Shown here: piece by piece, positions 42,467-49,931 of the stretch
Position numbering within the stretch: the first letter of the stretch is position 1
Layout of the letters: each line of letters begins with the position of its first letter
NCBI RefSeq assembly: GCF_900105145.1
Contig: NZ_LT629752.1
Location: forward strand, 3,539,501-3,603,500
Length of the DNA: 64,000 nt
Direction: 5' to 3'
DNA from: Polaribacter sp. KT25b
GTDB taxonomy: Bacteria; Bacteroidota; Bacteroidia; Flavobacteriales; Flavobacteriaceae
The notes under the pieces: generated by a model
Databases searched by the model: none
What the model was told of the DNA's origin: nothing
What the model saw: only the letters and a program-made list of their open reading frames with translations
Made by a program: the position numbers and the translations under genes

Positions 42467-43315
42467 ATGATAATTTTCAAGAAAAAAAGCGAACTAAAAA
42501 TTTATTTGCAAAATATAAAAGCCTACAAAAGAACTATTGGTTTTGTGCCAACAATGGGCGCTTTGCATAAAGGACATTTATCTCTAATACAAAAAGCAAA
42601 GAAAAAAAACGACATTGTCATTGTAAGTATTTTTGTAAATCCTACTCAATTTGACAAAAAAGAAGATTTAATAAAGTATCCAAAAACATTAGAAAACGAC
42701 TCTAAATTATTAGAAAGTGTAGATTGTGATGTACTTTTTTACCCATCCGTAGAAGAAATTTATAATAAAAATGTGGTGTCTGACGCTTTTGATTTTGACG
42801 GATTAGAACATCAAATGGAGGGTAAGTTTAGAGAAGGGCATTTTAACGGAGTAGGCACAATTGTAAAAACCTTGTTCGAAATTGTAACGCCTAATAGAGC
42901 TTATTTTGGACAAAAAGATTTTCAGCAATTGCAAATCATCAAAAAAATGGTAAAAAAACATCGTATAAATGTAAAAATTAAAGGATGTGCTATTTATAGA
43001 GAAGATGATGGTTTAGCAATGAGTTCTAGAAATACTAGACTTACTCAAGAACAAAGGGAAGCCGCTCCTTTTATATACAAAACACTAAAAACAGCTCGCA
43101 AAAAATTTGGCACAGAAAATGCTGATATAATTACAAAATGGGTAGAAAATCGCTTTAAAAAACATCCTTTGTTTAAATTAGAGTACTTTACAATTGCTGA
43201 TGAAAAAACATTAGAAACCATAAAAGACAAAGAATTTGGCAAAAAATACCGTGCTTTTATAGCAGTTTTCGCAGAAGATGTAAGATTAATTGATAACATC
43301 CGATTAAAAAATTAG
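42467..43315 (+). CDS. panC: pantothenate synthetase
   Basis: This 282-residue enzyme joins pantoate and beta-alanine using ATP. Family motifs are GFVPTMGALHKGHLSLIQKA (HxGH nucleotide-binding), IVSIFVNPTQFDKKEDLIKY [IFVNPTQF], RAYFGQKDFQQLQIIKKMV and the KMSKS-like MSSRNTRLT. Length is normal. It is divergent from the GT5-like gene and followed after 27 nt by panD, which supplies its beta-alanine substrate. Confidence 0.98.
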   Translation: MIIFKKKSELKIYLQNIKAYKRTIGFVPTMGALHKGHLSLIQKAKKKNDIVIVSIFVNPTQFDKKEDLIKYPKTLENDSKLLESVDCDVLFYPSVEEIYNKNVVSDAFDFDGLEHQMEGKFREGHFNGVGTIVKTLFEIVTPNRAYFGQKDFQQLQIIKKMVKKHRINVKIKGCAIYREDDGLAMSSRNTRLTQEQREAAPFIYKTLKTARKKFGTENADIITKWVENRFKKHPLFKLEYFTIADEKTLETIKDKEFGKKYRAFIAVFAEDVRLIDNIRLKN

Positions 43316-43330
43316 TAAACAAAAAAATAG

Positions 43331-43338
43331 TATTTTTG
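43331..43338 (+). promoter_or_regulatory. -7 box next to the panD start
   Basis: TATTTTTG lies in the panC-panD gap and ends 4 nt before the panD ATG. It would give a leaderless panD mRNA in addition to read-through from panC. Confidence 0.45.
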
Positions 43339-43342
43339 CAGC

Positions 43343-43693
43343 ATGTTAGTACAAGTAGTAAAATCTAAAATCCACCGAGTAAAAGTTACAGGTGCAGATT
43401 TAAATTATATAGGAAGCATTACCATCGATGAAGATTTAATGGATGCAGCCAATATTATAGAAGGAGAACGCGTTCAAATTGTAAACAACAATAATGGTAA
43501 CCGTTTAGAAACCTATGCAATTCCAGGACCAAGAGGTAGTGGAGAAATCACTTTAAACGGTGCTGCTTCTCGTTTAGTTGCTGTAGGCGATGTTTTAATC
43601 TTAATTGTGTATGCTTTTATGGACTTCGAAGAAGCTAAGAAATTTAAACCTTGTTTAGTTTTTCCAAATGAAAAAGACAACACACTTACATAA
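43343..43693 (+). CDS. panD: aspartate 1-decarboxylase
   Basis: This 116-residue pyruvoyl enzyme makes beta-alanine from aspartate. It is synthesised as a proenzyme that self-cleaves between Gly24 and Ser25; the site is visible in [10 protein letters not shown]. Other conserved parts are [26 protein letters not shown] and [12 protein letters not shown]. It follows panC, completing the branch to pantothenate. The next gene starts 5 nt downstream. Confidence 0.98.
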   Translation: MLVQVVKSKIHRVKVTGADLNYIGSITIDEDLMDAANIIEGERVQIVNNNNGNRLETYAIPGPRGSGEITLNGAASRLVAVGDVLILIVYAFMDFEEAKKFKPCLVFPNEKDNTLT

Positions 43694-43698
43694 AGATC

Positions 43699-44643
43699 TT
43701 GAGCATAAAAAAAATTTTAAAAATAATATTACCTCTCGTTTTGGGAGGTTTTTTAGTTTGGTATTCAATCTCCAAAATTTCTATTGATGTTTTAATAGGT
43801 TATTTTAAAGAAGCTAACTATAGCTGGATTTTTCTTGGTCTATTTTTCGGTATTTTAAGTCACCTTTCTAGAGCTTACCGATGGAAATTTATGCTAGAAC
43901 CTCTAGGCTACAAACCAAAGTTTACCAACAGTGTTTTAGCCGTTTTAGTAGGTTATTTAGTAAATTTAGCATTGCCAAGAGCTGGTGAAATTTCTAGAGC
44001 AACAGTTATGGCAAACTACGAGAAAATCCCATTCGAAAAAGGATTTGGAACCATTGTAGCAGAACGTATTGCAGACTTAATTATGATGCTTTCTATTGTA
44101 GCAATTACACTCTTTGTTCAATTCGATTTTATTTACAATCTACTTACAAAAAACTTTAATCCAATAAAAATTAGTATTGCTATCGTCGTTTTAATTATTG
44201 GATTCTATATTTTTTCATCCTTTGTAAAAAAAGCAACATCTGGCTTTTTATTAAAAATTAAAACCTTTGTTTCTGGTTTAATAGAAGGTGTTACAAGCAT
44301 CTTTAAAATGAAAAACAAATGGGCTTTTATCTTTCATACCGTTTTTATTTGGGTTATGTATGTTGCTATGTTTTGGGCAACAGTACCAGCAATTGAAGGT
44401 TTAAACGTGCCTTTTGGCGGAATTTTAATCGGCTTTATTGCTGGCGGATTTTCAATAGCAGCAACAAATGGCGGCATCGGTTTATACCCAATTGCGGTTG
44501 CTGGCGCGTTGGCTTTGTTTAATATTCCTACAGAACCCGCAACCGCTTTTGGCTGGATTATGTGGACCGCGCAAACTGCAATGATTATCGTTTTTGGAGG
44601 TTTAGCATTTCTACTTTTACCTATTTACAATAAGAATAAATAA
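43699..44643 (+). CDS. YbhN-like (lysylphosphatidylglycerol synthase TM region) membrane protein
   Basis: This 314-residue polytopic protein has about eight membrane helices. The signatures LGLFFGILSHLSRAYRWKFM, GYLVNLALPRAGEISRATVM and GGFSIAATNGGIGLYPIAVA are those of the UPF0104/YbhN family, related to the flippase part of MprF. The start is a TTG, since no ATG occurs before the first membrane segments. It begins 5 nt after panD. The biological role of this family is not settled; transport of lipid-linked compounds is one possibility. Confidence 0.88.
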   Translation: MSIKKILKIILPLVLGGFLVWYSISKISIDVLIGYFKEANYSWIFLGLFFGILSHLSRAYRWKFMLEPLGYKPKFTNSVLAVLVGYLVNLALPRAGEISRATVMANYEKIPFEKGFGTIVAERIADLIMMLSIVAITLFVQFDFIYNLLTKNFNPIKISIAIVVLIIGFYIFSSFVKKATSGFLLKIKTFVSGLIEGVTSIFKMKNKWAFIFHTVFIWVMYVAMFWATVPAIEGLNVPFGGILIGFIAGGFSIAATNGGIGLYPIAVAGALALFNIPTEPATAFGWIMWTAQTAMIIVFGGLAFLLLPIYNKNK

Positions 44644-44679
44644 TTTCGAGTAATTTTTTAGAAAAATTGTATCGAGAAC

Positions 44680-44771
44680 TTGGGCGTTCCCTAAAGGTCG
44701 CGCTTTCTCTACTCGCTTTTTTTGTAAAAAACAAAAAAGAGCTCAAACAAACCGTTCAATCGCTAACGCAA
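44680..44771. repeat. interspersed Bacteroidota-type intergenic repeat
   Basis: Segments TGGGCGTTCCCTAAAGGTCG, CGCTTTCTCTACTCGC, a CTTTTTTTG/CAAAAAAG arm pair and CAATCGCTAACGCAA occur in order. That order recalls an intergenic repeat common in Flavobacteriia genomes. The segment is noticeably more GC-rich than its surroundings and non-coding. Identification is from pattern memory; a self-BLAST of the genome would settle it. Confidence 0.5.
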
Positions 44772-44826
44772 CTATTTGCCAGCTTTTAGAATATTTTATC
44801 AACTTTAAAAGTTATTTATAAATTGG

Positions 44827-44834
44827 TATCTTTG
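44827..44834 (+). promoter_or_regulatory. -7 box of the antitoxin-like gene
   Basis: TATCTTTG (TAnnTTTG) lies 16 nt before the ATG at 44851, giving a ~12-nt leader. Confidence 0.6.
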
Positions 44835-44850
44835 ATAAAAAGCAACTTCC

Positions 44851-45015
44851 ATGAACACAGAAGAAACTGACACTAAAATTGTTGCATATACTGTTAGTAG
44901 AGAAGCATTAACCAAAGAAAAGTATATTCAAAAAGTAAAAGAAGCAGAAAAACGAATGGAAGAAGGGCATTTTACAACTCATGAAGATTTATTAAAAGAG
45001 ATGCAATCTTGGTAA
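44851..45015 (+). CDS. orphan antitoxin-like small protein
   Basis: This 54-residue protein is highly charged. Its C-terminal half (KVKEAEKRMEEGHFTTHEDL, then LKEMQSW) matches the pattern of small antitoxins paired with RelE/ParE-type toxins, where the tail usually reads like '(E)GxxxTHEExxxxxxxW'. It has its own -7 box and is followed 13 nt later by a strong terminator, so no toxin gene is co-transcribed. Nothing toxin-like lies within this intergenic region. It may be a solitary antitoxin, a remnant of a lost module, or an unrelated small regulator. Confidence 0.65.
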   Translation: MNTEETDTKIVAYTVSREALTKEKYIQKVKEAEKRMEEGHFTTHEDLLKEMQSW

Positions 45016-45028
45016 GTTAATAACTTTC

Positions 45029-45068
45029 AAGACCTCACAGGTATTTAATTCCTGTGAGGTCTTTTTAT
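45029..45068 (+). terminator. terminator of the antitoxin-like gene
   Basis: A perfect 13-bp stem (AAGACCTCACAGG/CCTGTGAGGTCTT, 9-nt loop) is followed by a U-rich run. Confidence 0.88.
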
Positions 45069-45154
45069 TTTTAATAAAATAGCTAAACTTTATTTTATGA
45101 GATTGTAGAAACTTGTAACTTTACCAACTTTCAAACTTTAGAAACTCTTTTTAA

Positions 45155-46516
45155 ATGTCAAAAATCAAAACAACTTTTTTCTGTCAAAATTGTGGAACGC
45201 AACATGCAAAATGGGTTGGGCAATGTGGCGCTTGTAAAGAATGGAATACCATTGTAGAAGAAGTAATTCACAAAGAAGAAAAACGCGTTTGGAAACAATC
45301 TACAACAGCAAAACAAAGCGTAAACAAACCTTTAAAAATTGCCGATATTCAGTTAAATCCCGAAGAACGGGTTGTTACAAATAACAACGAATTAGACACC
45401 GTTTTAGGTGGTGGATTGGTAAAAGGTTCTGTTACACTTTTAGGTGGTGAACCAGGAATTGGAAAATCAACTTTATTACTGCAAGTTGCTTTAAACATCA
45501 GTCAAAAAGTATTGTATGTTTCTGGTGAAGAAAGTCAATCTCAAATAAAAATGAGAGCAGAAAGATTAGAAGGTAAAAACTCTAATTGCTTAATTTTAAC
45601 AGAAACGAACACTCAAAATATCTTCAAAAATATTGAAGAAACAGAACCAGAAGTTTTGGTTATCGATTCTATTCAAACACTACACACAAGCTCGATTGAA
45701 GCTTCTCCAGGAAGTATTTCTCAAATTAGAGAAACTGCTGCAGAACTCATCAAATTTGCCAAAGAAACTGCCACTCCAGTTTTATTAATTGGTCATATTA
45801 ACAAAGAAGGAAATATTGCTGGTCCAAAAATTTTAGAACACATGGTAGATGTTGTTTTGCAATTTGAAGGCGACAGAAATCATACCTATAGAATTTTAAG
45901 ATCTCAAAAAAACAGGTTTGGCTCTACATCAGAATTAGGAATTTACGAAATGCTTTCCAACGGATTACGAGAAATTTCAAATCCGTCAGAAATATTAATT
46001 TCTAAAAAAGACGCAGATTTAAGCGGAACGGCAATTGCATCAACTTTAGAAGGCATTCGCCCTTTAATGATAGAAATTCAAGCGTTAGTTTCTACGGCAG
46101 TTTATGGAACGCCACAGCGCTCTACAACAGGTTACAACTTAAAACGTTTACACATGATTTTGGCTGTTCTTGAAAAAAGAGCAGGTTTTAAATTAGGTGC
46201 AAAAGATGTATTTTTAAATATTACTGGAGGTATAAATGTAGATGATCCTGCAATTGATTTAGCAGTTGTAGCTGCAATTTTATCATCCAATCAAGATATT
46301 GCCATCAATCCAAATGTATGTTTTGCGGCAGAAGTTGGTTTGGCTGGCGAAATTAGGCCAGTTTCTAAAATTGATCAACGAATTTTAGAAGCCGAAAAAC
46401 TGGGTTATAAAACCTTTGTTGCATCGAAATACAATAAAATAACTTCAAAAAAACATGCTATAAAACTGATTTTAGTTGGTAAAATAGAAGAAGCTTTTGC
46501 TACTTTATTCGCTTAG
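45155..46516 (+). CDS. radA: DNA repair protein RadA
   Basis: This 453-residue protein promotes branch migration in recombinational repair. It has an N-terminal zinc finger (FFCQNCGTQHAKWVGQCGAC), a RecA-like ATPase with Walker A GGEPGIGKSTLL and Walker B EVLVIDSIQTL, the RadA-specific KNRFG motif (SQKNRFGSTSELG), and a C-terminal Lon-like domain (AVYGTPQRSTTGYN, NITGGINVDDPAIDLAVVAA). The length is normal. It is preceded by a terminator and convergent with the thioredoxin gene. Confidence 0.97.
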   Translation: MSKIKTTFFCQNCGTQHAKWVGQCGACKEWNTIVEEVIHKEEKRVWKQSTTAKQSVNKPLKIADIQLNPEERVVTNNNELDTVLGGGLVKGSVTLLGGEPGIGKSTLLLQVALNISQKVLYVSGEESQSQIKMRAERLEGKNSNCLILTETNTQNIFKNIEETEPEVLVIDSIQTLHTSSIEASPGSISQIRETAAELIKFAKETATPVLLIGHINKEGNIAGPKILEHMVDVVLQFEGDRNHTYRILRSQKNRFGSTSELGIYEMLSNGLREISNPSEILISKKDADLSGTAIASTLEGIRPLMIEIQALVSTAVYGTPQRSTTGYNLKRLHMILAVLEKRAGFKLGAKDVFLNITGGINVDDPAIDLAVVAAILSSNQDIAINPNVCFAAEVGLAGEIRPVSKIDQRILEAEKLGYKTFVASKYNKITSKKHAIKLILVGKIEEAFATLFA

Positions 46517-46586
46517 CTTTTTGCATTTAACAACCGAATCAAAATCATAACATGTTTTTTCTGTAAACTTATAAATCACAAAAAAT

Positions 46587-46946
46587 TTATTTTGTAACTT
46601 TTAAAACATCCGCAATAATGCGCTCTAATTCTGGTTTTGGTAACGCTCCGTTTGCCATTTGTGGCTGCCCTTCTGCAGGACAAAATAACATAGAAGGAAT
46701 ACTTCTAATTCCGAATGCAGCAGCTAATTCTTGCTCAGCTTCCGTATCTATTTTATAAATATCCAATTTGTCTCCATATTCTTCTGAAAGTTGTTCTAAA
46801 ATTGGCGCTATCATTTTACAAGGTCCACACCAATCTGCATAAAAATCGATTAAAGCGGGTCTTTTTCCTTCAAATTTCCAATCTTTATTTTCTTCAAAAT
46901 TAAAAACCTTTTTTAAAAAGGTTTCTTTCGTTAAATTTTCTGTCAT
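46587..46946 (-). CDS. thioredoxin
   Basis: This 119-residue cytoplasmic thioredoxin has the active site WCGPCK (C40, C43), the preceding ALIDFYADW strand and the cis-proline loop IRSIPSMLFC. A Cys after the cis-Pro strand (LFCPAEGQPQ) is unusual but seen in some Bacteroidota thioredoxins. It has no signal peptide. It is a general disulfide reductant with NADPH-thioredoxin reductase. It is convergent with radA. Confidence 0.95.
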   Translation of the reverse strand: MTENLTKETFLKKVFNFEENKDWKFEGKRPALIDFYADWCGPCKMIAPILEQLSEEYGDKLDIYKIDTEAEQELAAAFGIRSIPSMLFCPAEGQPQMANGALPKPELERIIADVLKVTK

Positions 46947-47115
46947 CTTTTAATATTATTTTTCTTCTTTTATGTGAAAATAGTCGTTTTTATGCTTCAC
47001 AAATTACAAAAATCACAGAATAAAAATCTGAAACATTAAAAGTAATTATATAAACCTTTTACAAAGATGAAAAAATCCTTTTATTTTTCTAATAGATTAA
47101 TTATTCGTTTTCTTT

Positions 47116-47123
47116 ATATTTGT
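47116..47123 (+). promoter_or_regulatory. candidate -7 box of an intergenic RNA
   Basis: TATATTTG (TAnnTTTG) lies upstream of the structured segment 47127-47398; no -33 TTG is obvious. Confidence 0.45.
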
Positions 47124-47126
47124 AAA

Positions 47127-47330
47127 ATATAAAACCCTCCTGTTTCAGCAGAAGGGTCTTAATTTAAATAAGAACTTCATAAAGAAGTATTACCTATTTC
47201 AACAACTCGCTCAAGATAAGTACGATAAGGTAAATTCGGTTTAATTTTTTTTTCTTCATTGAAAATAAAATTTAAGATTAAACAAAAGCTTAATTAGAAC
47301 GCCAATTCTTTTTCGGCTTTTTTTTTTGTT
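47127..47330 (+). ncRNA. candidate structured non-coding RNA
   Basis: Downstream of the TATATTTG box are a hairpin with ACCCT/AGGGT and CTG/CAG pairing (47134-47158), an ACTTC/GAAGT hairpin (47175-47190) and a TTACC...GGTAA pairing (about 47191-47235). The segment ends with AGAA/TTCT plus AAAAGC/GCTTTT and a nine-T run near 47320-47330. No reading frame of note is present. It does not show the signature sequences of RNase P RNA or tmRNA. A 6S-type or unclassified RNA is possible. Confidence 0.4.
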
Positions 47331-47371
47331 ATTTGCATTAAAGAATGCGCTACTCCCTGAATAAGAGAGAT

Positions 47372-47398
47372 AAAACTTATAGATATAAGTTTTTTTTT
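47372..47398 (+). terminator. terminator-like hairpin
   Basis: A 9-bp stem (AAAACTTAT/ATAAGTTTT, AGAT loop) is followed by a T-run. A GCATT/AATGC hairpin (47335-47348) lies just upstream. No gene ends here, which supports a non-coding transcript. Confidence 0.6.
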
Positions 47399-47705
47399 AA
47401 TCAATAGGTCATAAAAATAATTTTGTGGTTATTCAACAAATATACTTCATGTACCTCTATAAATTATCATAGATATTTCAATAAAAACATGTAAAATACT
47501 GTTTATCATACAACTAAAAATATATAAACACTGAAAAGTTAACAAATAATTTAATTATCGTACATTTAAATTGTTTTTAGATAAAGTAAATAAAAATGTA
47601 GATTATAAACATTGTTTATACAAAAAAGTAATTGTTTTAAAACGTTCTTCAATTAAAAACTATTTAATAACTTCTAGTTTTAAGTGATATTAAATTTTAG
47701 AATCT

Positions 47706-47786
47706 ATGTCGAATAAATTAATCACTCCCGCTTTGTTTACAAGCTAAATTTTTGTTTCTTGTAAAGAAGAAAACAAAGAAATATAG
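47706..47786 (+). pseudogene. remnant of a lipoprotein signal peptide of the prolyl oligopeptidase
   Basis: From the ATG at 47706 the frame reads MSNKLITPALFTS, TAA stop (47745-47747), IFVSCKEENKEI, TAG stop (47784-47786). This looks like a Bacteroidota lipoprotein signal (hydrophobic core, lipobox FVSC, charged +2 region) now interrupted. The enzyme frame begins immediately afterwards in a different phase. At least one nonsense change and one frameshift would be needed to derive it from an intact precursor. Confidence 0.6.
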
Positions 47787-47788
47787 AT

Positions 47789-49855
47789 TTGAAGTACCCA
47801 AAAACAAATAAAAAACCAGTCATAGAAAATTTTTTCGAAACTACAGTTGTCGATAATTATAGATGGCTAGAAGACGATAAAAGTGCAGCAACAAAAGCTT
47901 GGGTTAAAACCGAAAATGAAGTTACTAACAACTATTTAAGCAAAATTCCTTACAGAGAACAATTAAAAGATCGATTATCAGAATTATGGAATTACGAAAA
48001 AATAGGAACTCCATTTATTGAAGGCGATTACACGTATTTTTCTAAAAATAACGGATTGCAAAACCAGAGTGTTATCTACAGAAAAAAAGGTGATGGTGAA
48101 CCAGAAGTATTTTTAGATCCAAATACTTTTTCTGAGGATGCAACTACTTCTTTAGGTTCTTTAAGTTTTTCTGAAGATAGTAAAACAGCTGCGTATTCTA
48201 TTTCTGAAGGTGGTTCTGATTGGAGAAAAATAATCATTATTGATACCGAATCTAAAATGATTACAGAAGATACTTTAGTTGATATTAAATTTTCTGGCGT
48301 TTCTTGGTACAAAAATGAAGGTTTCTACTACTCAAGTTACGATAAACCAAAAGGAAGTGAATTATCAGCAAAAACAGATGAACACAAATTATATTATCAC
48401 AAATTAGGAACACCACAAAAAGAAGATGTCGTTATTTTTGGCGGAATTCCATCAGAAAAACATAGATATGTTTTTGGATCTTTAACAGAGGATTATAAGT
48501 ATTTAGTGATTTCTGCACAAGTCTCTACATCAGGAAATAAATTATTTATCAAAGATTTATCAAATCCAAATAGTACATTAATTACAATTTTAGATCATGT
48601 AGAAAGTGATACACACGTTATTGACAACAGAGGAAGTAAATTGTATTTAATTACAAATTTAAATGCGCCAAATAAAAAAATTATTACTGTGGATACTACA
48701 AATCCTACATCAGAAAACTGGAAAGATTTTATTCCAGAAACAGAAAATGTGTTAAGCATTTCCACCGGCGCAGGATTTTTATTTGCAAATTATATGGTTG
48801 ATGCAGTTTCAAAAGTTTTACAATACGATTTGGATGGAAACTTACTTAGAGAAATTAAATTACCAGGTGTTGGTTCTGCAGGTGGTTTTAGCGGAAAAAC
48901 AACTGCTAAAGACTTGTATTTTTCATTTACAAATTACAATACGCCTGTATCTTCTTTTCAATTAAATCCAACAAACGGCACGTATACTTCTTATTGGAAA
49001 CCTTCAATTGCTTTTAATTTGGATGCTTTTGAAAGTAAACAAGTTTTTTACACCTCAAAAGATGGTACGAAAATTCCAATGATTATTACGCATAAAAAAG
49101 GGCTAGAATTGAATGGGAAAAATCCTACTATTTTATATGGTTATGGAGGTTTTAATGTAAGTTTAACGCCTGCTTTTAGCATTGCAAACGCTGTTTGGAT
49201 GGAACAAGGTGGAATTTATGCGGTTCCTAATTTAAGAGGTGGAGGAGAATATGGAAAAAAATGGCATGACGCAGGAACGCAATTTAAAAAACAAAATGTC
49301 TTTGATGATTTTATTACAGCTGCAAAATTTTTAATATCAAAAAAATATACTTCATCAAAATTTTTAGCAATTCGAGGCGGCTCTAATGGCGGATTATTAG
49401 TTGGAGCAGTTTTAACACAAAAACCAACTTTAGCAAAAGTTGCTTTACCTGCTGTTGGCGTTTTAGATATGTTGCGTTATCATACATTTACTGCTGGCGC
49501 AGGATGGGCTTATGATTACGGAACCGCAGAAGACAGCAAAGAAATGTTTGAATATTTAAAAGGATATTCGCCAGTGCATACTGTGAAAAAAGGTATAGAA
49601 TATCCTGCAATATTAATAACAACTGGCGATCATGATGACAGAGTTGTGCCATCACATAGTTTTAAATTTGCGGCTGAATTGCAAGATAAACAGTGTGGAG
49701 AAAATCCTACTTTAATCAGAATAGAAACCAACGCGGGGCATGGAGCAGGAACACCAGTTGCAAAAACAATAGAACAATATGCAGATATATTTGGTTTTAC
49801 GTTATTTAATATGGGTTTTAAACAATTACCAAATCCGACAAAGGCTAAAAAATAA
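47789..49855 (+). CDS. prolyl oligopeptidase (S9A family)
   Basis: This 688-residue peptidase cleaves peptides after proline. The N-terminal part (KYPKTNKKPVIENFF, VVDNYRWLEDDKS) leads into a beta-propeller. The catalytic domain has GGGEYGKKWHDAG, the nucleophile S532 in RGGSNGG, the Asp in TGDHDDRVVPSHS and H651 in NAGHGAG. The only possible starts are a TTG at 47789 or later codons; there is no ATG upstream in frame. The former lipoprotein signal upstream is broken by stops, so the enzyme may now be cytoplasmic or poorly translated. Followed by the M13 peptidase gene. Confidence 0.9.
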   Translation: MKYPKTNKKPVIENFFETTVVDNYRWLEDDKSAATKAWVKTENEVTNNYLSKIPYREQLKDRLSELWNYEKIGTPFIEGDYTYFSKNNGLQNQSVIYRKKGDGEPEVFLDPNTFSEDATTSLGSLSFSEDSKTAAYSISEGGSDWRKIIIIDTESKMITEDTLVDIKFSGVSWYKNEGFYYSSYDKPKGSELSAKTDEHKLYYHKLGTPQKEDVVIFGGIPSEKHRYVFGSLTEDYKYLVISAQVSTSGNKLFIKDLSNPNSTLITILDHVESDTHVIDNRGSKLYLITNLNAPNKKIITVDTTNPTSENWKDFIPETENVLSISTGAGFLFANYMVDAVSKVLQYDLDGNLLREIKLPGVGSAGGFSGKTTAKDLYFSFTNYNTPVSSFQLNPTNGTYTSYWKPSIAFNLDAFESKQVFYTSKDGTKIPMIITHKKGLELNGKNPTILYGYGGFNVSLTPAFSIANAVWMEQGGIYAVPNLRGGGEYGKKWHDAGTQFKKQNVFDDFITAAKFLISKKYTSSKFLAIRGGSNGGLLVGAVLTQKPTLAKVALPAVGVLDMLRYHTFTAGAGWAYDYGTAEDSKEMFEYLKGYSPVHTVKKGIEYPAILITTGDHDDRVVPSHSFKFAAELQDKQCGENPTLIRIETNAGHGAGTPVAKTIEQYADIFGFTLFNMGFKQLPNPTKAKK

Positions 49856-49931
49856 AAAGTTAAAATATGTAACATTGATACAGTAAAATCTACTAACATA
49901 TAATTCAGTTAATCAATCAAATACACACAAA

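Larger units (their letters stand above)
46947..47705 (+). other. gene-free region with a candidate structured RNA
   Basis: About 760 bp hold no supportable gene, but the part 47116-47398 is rich in RNA-like signals. These are a promoter box, several hairpins and two terminator-like structures (see the separate entries). The remainder is plain AT-rich sequence. Confidence 0.5.
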
